Positions 59,868-64,000 of a stretch of DNA of 64,000 nt are shown here, in pieces; position 1 is the stretch's first letter, and each line of letters opens with the position of its first letter. Source of the DNA: Prostheceraeus crozeri (Eukaryota > Platyhelminthes > Polycladida > Euryleptidae); contig CAJQUW010006277.1 in NCBI GenBank assembly GCA_907163375.1, positions 124,001-188,000 of the forward strand, written 5' to 3'. The notes under the pieces are model-generated. The model did not search any database. It was not told where the DNA came from and was given only the letters and a program-made list of their open reading frames with translations. A program made the position numbers and the translations under genes.

Positions 59868-60039
59868 ACCTGCAGTCAAGATTGTTTTTCTTTTGGTTTT
59901 TTATTGGAATTATTTTTGACCATTTTTGGATAACCTCTTTTTACATTATATATATATAGGTAAATAATTGAAATCAAAGCAAACGCAAGGATATAAGAGA
60001 AATAAAAAGACTAGAGGTTTCCAACAAAATTAATTGGGT

Positions 60040-60083
60040 TCCCCGACTAGTTTCTGCAGGGTGCTACCTGCTTCTCAAGGGGA
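60040..60083 (-). ncRNA. Hammerhead-like ribozyme in PLE 3' region (left copy)
   Basis: Read on the - strand: stem I TCCCC with GGGGA, core TTGAGAA, stem II GCAGG with CCTGC, then A, GAAA, CTAGTC. It has the same layout as the array motif and the same U3/A8 core change, but a normal GAAA. An extra A sits between stem II and GAAA. Stem III is the palindrome ACTAGT. Confidence 0.55.
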
Positions 60084-60159
60084 CTGGGAATGAAATGATA
60101 GAGGATACAAAATTATAACTGAATGCATATAAGTATACACAAAAACATAGAAATTATGC

Positions 60160-61335
60160 TTAACATGCATTGAGAAGAGGCTCATATCTTTGAATGAAAG
60201 CAAATTCCATTCTTTCCCTGTCCGCTTTCTTGGATTTTGGTGACATTTTATAAAATGGTGTTACAATGAATTTGATTTCTTTATTTTTAGCACAATTAGT
60301 TATATGTTTGCTCACGGGAAGAATGGAGTATTTCGGGTCAAAAATATGCTGTCGCTGAAGTGTCATGCGGTGGCGTAGGGTGTCTCCGGTCTGTACAATA
60401 TAGTATTCATTACACCCCTTACAGACTAATTTGTATATCAGATTGCTTGATAAGCAAGACATATTTGATTTTATTTCGAAATTGATTATCGTATCTTTTA
60501 CTTTAAAAACAGTATTTTTTCCTGTTGACAGAAGATCACAGCACTTGCACAAAGGTTCATTGCATTTAGTGACTCCGGTGATTGTGCATCGGTTATTTCT
60601 ATTCAAAATGGTTAGCAGAGGTTTGGGTTGTCTGAAAGTCCGTCTTACTTTTTGATCTTTGAAACACTTTGAAGCAGAGAGAGAGTTGACTGCTGAGTAT
60701 ATCACATTGTTGTAAATACTTGGGTTGTTCGGGTTGTATGTTTGTACAAAGTTCAAAATTTTATCACTTTTAGTTTTTCCATTTGTTTTGTTACCTTGGG
60801 TTCCTTGTTTTGTTTCGTAAATTGCATTGTCAATTAAAGTACAAGGATAGCCTAATTTCATCAGTCTATGTTTCAGCTCAAGAAACCGTGTTTCTCTAAC
60901 ATCATTGTCGGAAACTATACGATGAATTCTTTTGGCCAGACAGAAAGGTATATTTCGCAAAATATGTCGAGGATGGTTTGACATGAATGGGACATAATTA
61001 AAACTGTCTGTACTTTTATGGTGTATGTCAGTTTCAACGACACCAGAATTTCCCTTTTTATACACATGAACATCCGAGAAGTTTATACAATGATAATCTT
61101 TCTCAAAGGTGAATTTAATAGATTCGTGTAAATTGTTCAGCATGTCAAAAAAAGAATTTACATCACCATAGTGGTCGTCCCAAACCAACCAGCAGTCATC
61201 AAGGTAGCGCAACCATGAAGTTCTCAGAATTTCACTGACATCAGATGGGTAAAGTTCATTCAACCTGGTGTACATTTTCATTTCGAGATAACCCATCACT
61301 AAATTTGCGTAGGTTGGGGCCATTTTCGTCCCCAT
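60160..61335 (-). CDS. PLE reverse transcriptase C-terminal half with GIY-YIG endonuclease
   Basis: Open for 391 residues. AMGTKMAPTYANLVMG is the PLE polymerase motif before the active site. WLRYLDDCWLVW (around residues 41-52) holds the catalytic Asp pair. NHPRHILRNIPFCLAKR follows, then a Cys cluster (CNEPLCKCCDLL) and the endonuclease core NLIYKLVCKGCNEYYI. The N-terminal part of the polymerase is absent, so the enzyme is incomplete although the frame is open. In this copy the expected Gly after YYI is Val (YYIVQTGD), which breaks the YIG signature; the inverted partner has YYIGQTGD. Confidence 0.85.
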   Translation of the reverse strand: MGTKMAPTYANLVMGYLEMKMYTRLNELYPSDVSEILRTSWLRYLDDCWLVWDDHYGDVNSFFDMLNNLHESIKFTFEKDYHCINFSDVHVYKKGNSGVVETDIHHKSTDSFNYVPFMSNHPRHILRNIPFCLAKRIHRIVSDNDVRETRFLELKHRLMKLGYPCTLIDNAIYETKQGTQGNKTNGKTKSDKILNFVQTYNPNNPSIYNNVIYSAVNSLSASKCFKDQKVRRTFRQPKPLLTILNRNNRCTITGVTKCNEPLCKCCDLLSTGKNTVFKVKDTIINFEIKSNMSCLSSNLIYKLVCKGCNEYYIVQTGDTLRHRMTLQRQHIFDPKYSILPVSKHITNCAKNKEIKFIVTPFYKMSPKSKKADRERMEFAFIQRYEPLLNAC

Positions 61336-61371
61336 CGCAGTCCCAGCAGTCTGAATGTAGATGTCATCGTA

Positions 61372-62345
61372 GAAACCATCCTCGACATATTTTGCGAAAT
61401 ATACCTTTCTGTCTGGCCAAAAGAATTCATCGTATAGTTTCCGACAATGATGTTAGAGGAACACGGTTTCTTGAACTGAAACATAGACTGATGAAATTAG
61501 GCTATCCTTGTACTTTAATTGACAATGCAATTTACAAAACAAAACAAGGAACCCAAGGTAACAAAACAAAGGGGAAAACTAAAAGTGATAAAATTATGAA
61601 CTTTGTACAAACATACAACCCGAACAACCCAAGTATTTACAACAATGTGATATACTCAGCAGTCAACTCTCTCTCTGCTTCAAAGTGTTTCAAAGATCAA
61701 AAAGTAAGACGGACTTTCAGACAACCCAAACCTCTGCTAACCATTTTGAATAGAAATAACCGATGCACAATCACCGGAGTCACCAAATGCAATGAACCTT
61801 TGTGCAAGTGCTGTGATCTTCTGTCAACAGGAAAAAATACTGTTTTTAAAGTAAAAGATACGATAATCAATTTCGAAATAAAATCAAATATGTCTTGCTT
61901 ATCAAGCAACCTGATATACAAATTAGTCTGTAAGGGGTGTAATGAATACTATATTGGACAGACCGGAGACACCCTACGCCACCGCATGACACTTCACCGA
62001 CAGCATATTTTTGACCCGAAATACTCCATTCTTCCCGTGAGCAAACATATAACTAATTGTGCTAAAAATAAAGAAATCAAATTCATTGTAACACCATTTT
62101 ATAAAATGTCACCAAAATCCAAGAAAGCGGACAGGGAAAGAATGGAATTTGCTTTCATTCAAAGATATGAGCCTCGTCTCAATGCATGTTAAGCATAATT
62201 TCTATGTTTTTGTGTATACTTATATGCATTCAGTTATAATTTTGTATTCTCTATCATTTCATTCCCAGTCCCCTTGAGAAGCAGGTAGCACCCTGCAGAA
62301 ACTAGTCGGGGAATACAATTAATTTTGTTGGAAACCTGTGGTCTT
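61372..62345 (+). mobile_element. Penelope-like element, right inverted copy, more truncated
   Basis: This is almost the same sequence as the left copy in the opposite orientation, starting at NHPRHILRN, so it lacks the polymerase active site. It keeps the connector, the Cys cluster and the GIY-YIG endonuclease (frame to 62192), then a 3' region with a hammerhead-like motif, and ends at a TA microsatellite. The junction with the left copy shares a few bases (AAACCATC). A frame starting at 61245 in sequence antisense to the left copy runs into this one; its first 40 or so codons are not PLE sense sequence. Confidence 0.85.
62269..62312 (+). ncRNA. Hammerhead-like ribozyme in PLE 3' region (right copy)
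   Basis: TCCCC (62269-62273) pairs with GGGGA (62308-62312). The core is TTGAGAA. Stem II is GCAGG/CCTGC. Then come A, GAAA and CTAGTC, with predicted cleavage after C62307. Identical to the left copy's motif. Confidence 0.55.
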
Positions 62346-62356
62346 TTTATTTCTCT

Positions 62357-62369
62357 TATATATATATAC

Positions 62370-62424
<55 letters not shown>
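62357..62424. repeat. (TA)n microsatellite
   Basis: Nearly pure alternating TA with one CG interruption near 62369. It separates the PLE pair from the mariner element. The last TA is also the apparent target dinucleotide of the mariner. Confidence 0.95.
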
Positions 62425-62427
<3 letters not shown>

Positions 62428-62503
62428 GGAGAGTAAAAAACGATTTATTTTTAAGTGGATATAAAACATGTTTGTTTTAGTGATAGAAATTCGTTACAAG
62501 TTT

Positions 62504-62663
62504 AGATATTAAGCATATGTCTTCAATTATGTATTAACTAGATTTGTTAAAAATTTCAAATTATGTTAGATATCTGTGTTCAGATATTAAGCATATGTCT
62601 TCAATTCAATTATGTACTAACTAGATTTGTTAAAAATTTCTAATTATGCTAGATATCTGTGTT
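62504..62663 (+). repeat. Tandem duplication, about 78 bp, two copies
   Basis: The block starting AGATATTAAGCATATGTC at 62504 recurs at 62582 with a 5-bp insertion and a few substitutions. It lies in the 5' untranslated part of the mariner element. Confidence 0.9.
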
Positions 62664-62804
62664 AACTTCTAATATTAGACAGATGATTTTACTGTCTATC
62701 AATCAACATAATACATTTCTAAATTTAAATAAGTAAGTTGTTTCTCGACGCATGATATTGCATTCATCATATGATATTTCATTTCTCGATTTGCATTCAT
62801 CAAT

Positions 62805-63290
62805 ATGGAACGCAAAGCAAAGGTTGTTGCATGGGCTATCACTTATGAAAACACCAGAGAAGCCAGAAGACGATACGCGAAAGAATATGATGAAGAGGCT
62901 CCTCCTGAATCCACAATACGTCGATGGGTTTCTTGTTTCCTTGAATATGGTGACATCAATAAAAGGAGAGAAGGCAGTGGTAGACCCGTTACCGCGAGTG
63001 GTGATGACAGTTTCCAGGAAATCAATCAACGATTGGAAGATAAACCGACAGCATCGACTAGACAGACTGCTACGGAAACTGGTAACTCTCAGTCAAGTGT
63101 TGTCCGCTGTCTTCATAAAAATGGACTTCATCCATTTAAGGCAACAAAAGTGCAAGCTTTATCCAAAGATGATTGTGAAAGAAGATTAGAATTTTGCCAA
63201 TGGTTACGTCGTAATCAAGAGAGTGACAGTGACTTTTATAAGAACATCATATTTTCCGACGAAGCTGTTCTTCACGTCAACGGCATTTAG
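62805..63290 (+). pseudogene. Mariner-type transposase, N-terminal 161 residues
   Basis: Residues 1-60 form a helix-turn-helix DNA-binding domain of the DUF4817 type (MERKAKVVAWAIT, ESTIRRWVSCFLEYG). Residues 60-125 hold the second helix-turn-helix (TARQTA-like TSTRQTATETGNSQSSVVRC in modified form). YKNIIFSDEAVLHVNG carries the first catalytic Asp. The other two acidic residues of the DDE/D triad are missing because the gene is truncated, so it cannot transpose. A usual protein of this class is two to three times longer. Confidence 0.8.
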
Positions 63291-63499
63291 ATAATAGTGA
63301 ACGGCAAATTCCAATGAGGCAAGACAGCAATAATATAATTCCAATGAAGCTACTCGTCCGACTCATCACACCGCTCTAAAAACACTCAAAAACCACAAAC
63401 TTAAAACTTCTCAACATCACGACCAAAGAAGATAGTCATATCAAGAAAAAAAGGAAATAAGAGAGCAGATATTCGACTTTTCTTAATGAAGACTTACTG

Positions 63500-64000
63500 C
63501 AGGGTCCTCATAATGGGCGCCAATTGGCTTGTTTCCCCTTCAATCCTTCAAAAACTCTGAGTATTCTGCCACTCACGAACTTAAAGGTGATGATGATCTA
63601 GCATTTAAGATGTCAGATAATAGGATCAGAGAACAAGATTCCATCTCCTTCTTGGATGGCGGTACGAAAGACTTGTCATGGAAACCGTACATAACCAATC
63701 CATTAGCTAGCAAGCACTCAGACGCATTGGTAGTCTCTATCGTCCAGCAGCTATCTCCACCACAGACGGTCTGCTAACTTTACAAGACCACTATATCGTC
63801 CTCTGAATGGAGTATTGTGTCATCTGTGGGCATGCGCCCCACAAACGCATCTTAACCTCCTTAACGGGTTGATAAACGTGTCAAGAATCCATGTGTGAAA
63901 AACTTTGCTAGCAATTGTCAGCCGCTCTCCGTCTGACCGGGATGTTGCTTCACTACAGGTCACCTTTTACAGGTACAATTTCGGTAGAAGCAGCTCTGCA
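63500..64000 (+). mobile_element. LINE fragment, same family as 24.7 kb, continues past window
   Basis: The - GANWLVS-like start, SFLDGGTKDLSWKPYI and the following thumb region match the LINE at 24690-26290 nearly base by base from 63665 on (compare 25706 on). It has several frame changes. The part before TKDLSWK is present here but missing from the other copy. The end of the element lies beyond the window. Confidence 0.75.

Larger units (their letters stand above)
45057..59949 (+). repeat. Head-to-tail array of a ~1,276-bp protein-coding, ribozyme-bearing unit
   Basis: Twelve coding segments and twelve hammerhead-like motifs alternate. Distances between predicted cleavage sites are 1272-1278 bp. 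The first unit is 5'-truncated and preceded by an inverted fragment. The last stops inside the leader, just short of where its ATG would be, at a TA tract. Units are nearly identical, with a handful of substitutions and single-base indels each. Each unit is leader (about 98 bp), frame (1,047 bp), spacer (about 90 bp), ribozyme. The array probably lies in a DDX24 intron on the same strand. Flanking PLE sequence and shared ribozyme layout tie it to Penelope-like elements; the protein itself I cannot match with certainty. Confidence 0.95.
59960..61385 (-). mobile_element. Penelope-like element, left inverted copy, 5'-truncated
   Basis: On the - strand the element runs from the middle of the reverse transcriptase to its 3' end at about 59960, next to a TA tract at the end of the array. 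It includes a coding part (60160-61335), a 3' untranslated region and a hammerhead-like motif (60040-60083). The portion from about 60990 down to 60000 is repeated in inverted orientation at 61372-62345. Confidence 0.85.
62425..63290 (+). mobile_element. Mariner/Tc1-superfamily transposon, 3'-truncated
   Basis: The left end CAGGGAGAGTAAAAAACG follows directly on a TA dinucleotide, as expected for this superfamily. A non-coding 5' region with a 78-bp tandem duplication precedes the transposase start at 62805. The element breaks off after the first catalytic region; no right inverted repeat was found before the LINE fragment at about 63500. Confidence 0.75.

Noticed and set aside
44900-59949. 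CRISPR-like or bacterial repeat array
   Set aside because: The unit is over a kilobase and protein-coding, and the context is a spliced animal gene with retrotransposons.
61245-61371. N-terminal 40 or so codons of the + frame 61245-62192
   Set aside because: This part is antisense to the left PLE copy. It joins the right copy's frame by chance at the inverted junction and is not a real N-terminus.

Overview
The window is AT-rich, intron- and repeat-heavy DNA from an invertebrate animal. Three spliced exons of a nuclear-type DEAD-box helicase (DDX24/Mak5 family) lie on the + strand at 8533-8794, 37608-37993 and 43508-43646. Their GT/AG sites and phases fit together, and the introns between them are about 28.8 kb and 5.5 kb. 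Almost everything else is transposon-derived: Penelope-like elements (PLEs, with GIY-YIG endonuclease), CR1/Jockey-type LINEs, tRNA-derived SINEs, hAT-like and other inverted-repeat elements, and a mariner/Tc1-type transposase. I cannot name the species; this repertoire would suit a flatworm, annelid, mollusc or cnidarian.

Layout. 1-8.5 kb: sparse repeats (tRNA-like and SINE sequences, GC-rich patches, a 40-bp degenerate tandem repeat). 8.5-37.6 kb: a giant helicase intron holding an inverted SINE pair (14.9 kb), a small hammerhead-bearing element between TA tracts (18.1 kb), two members of a long inverted-repeat family (22.6 and 36.8 kb), a LINE (24.7 kb), a PLE split by a 739-bp hAT-type element (28.4-30.1 kb) and a LINE reverse-transcriptase frame (35.6 kb). 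37.6-43.6 kb: helicase exons, a LINE relic and a complete SINE with a 16-bp target duplication. 44.5-59.9 kb: the main feature, a head-to-tail array of a roughly 1,276-bp unit. 60-62.35 kb: two PLE 3' parts in inverted orientation. 62.4-64 kb: a truncated mariner and a LINE fragment that runs off the end. The array and everything after it probably lie in the next helicase intron, because the third exon stops in phase 1 before the protein's C-terminus.

Main result. Each array unit has one open frame of up to 348 residues (helical/coiled-coil N-terminal two thirds, basic Asn/Arg/Tyr-rich tail) and one 42-nt motif that folds like a type I hammerhead ribozyme. Successive predicted cleavage sites bound a unit-length RNA of about 1,276 nt with the whole frame inside it: the ATG lies about 98 nt after one cut and the stop about 131 nt before the next. 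The same ribozyme layout occurs in the PLE 3' ends at 60.04 and 62.27 kb and in the small element at 18.24 kb. All share the core UUGANAA instead of CUGANGA, so the normal C3-G8 pair would become U3-A8, and all have a self-complementary six-base stem III (ACUAGU or ACCGGU), which points to action as a dimer. All these elements abut TA microsatellites. I infer a PLE-associated, ribozyme-processed, protein-coding tandem repeat, perhaps copied by reverse transcription of a multimeric or circular RNA. Ribozyme activity, expression and the protein's function are unproven.
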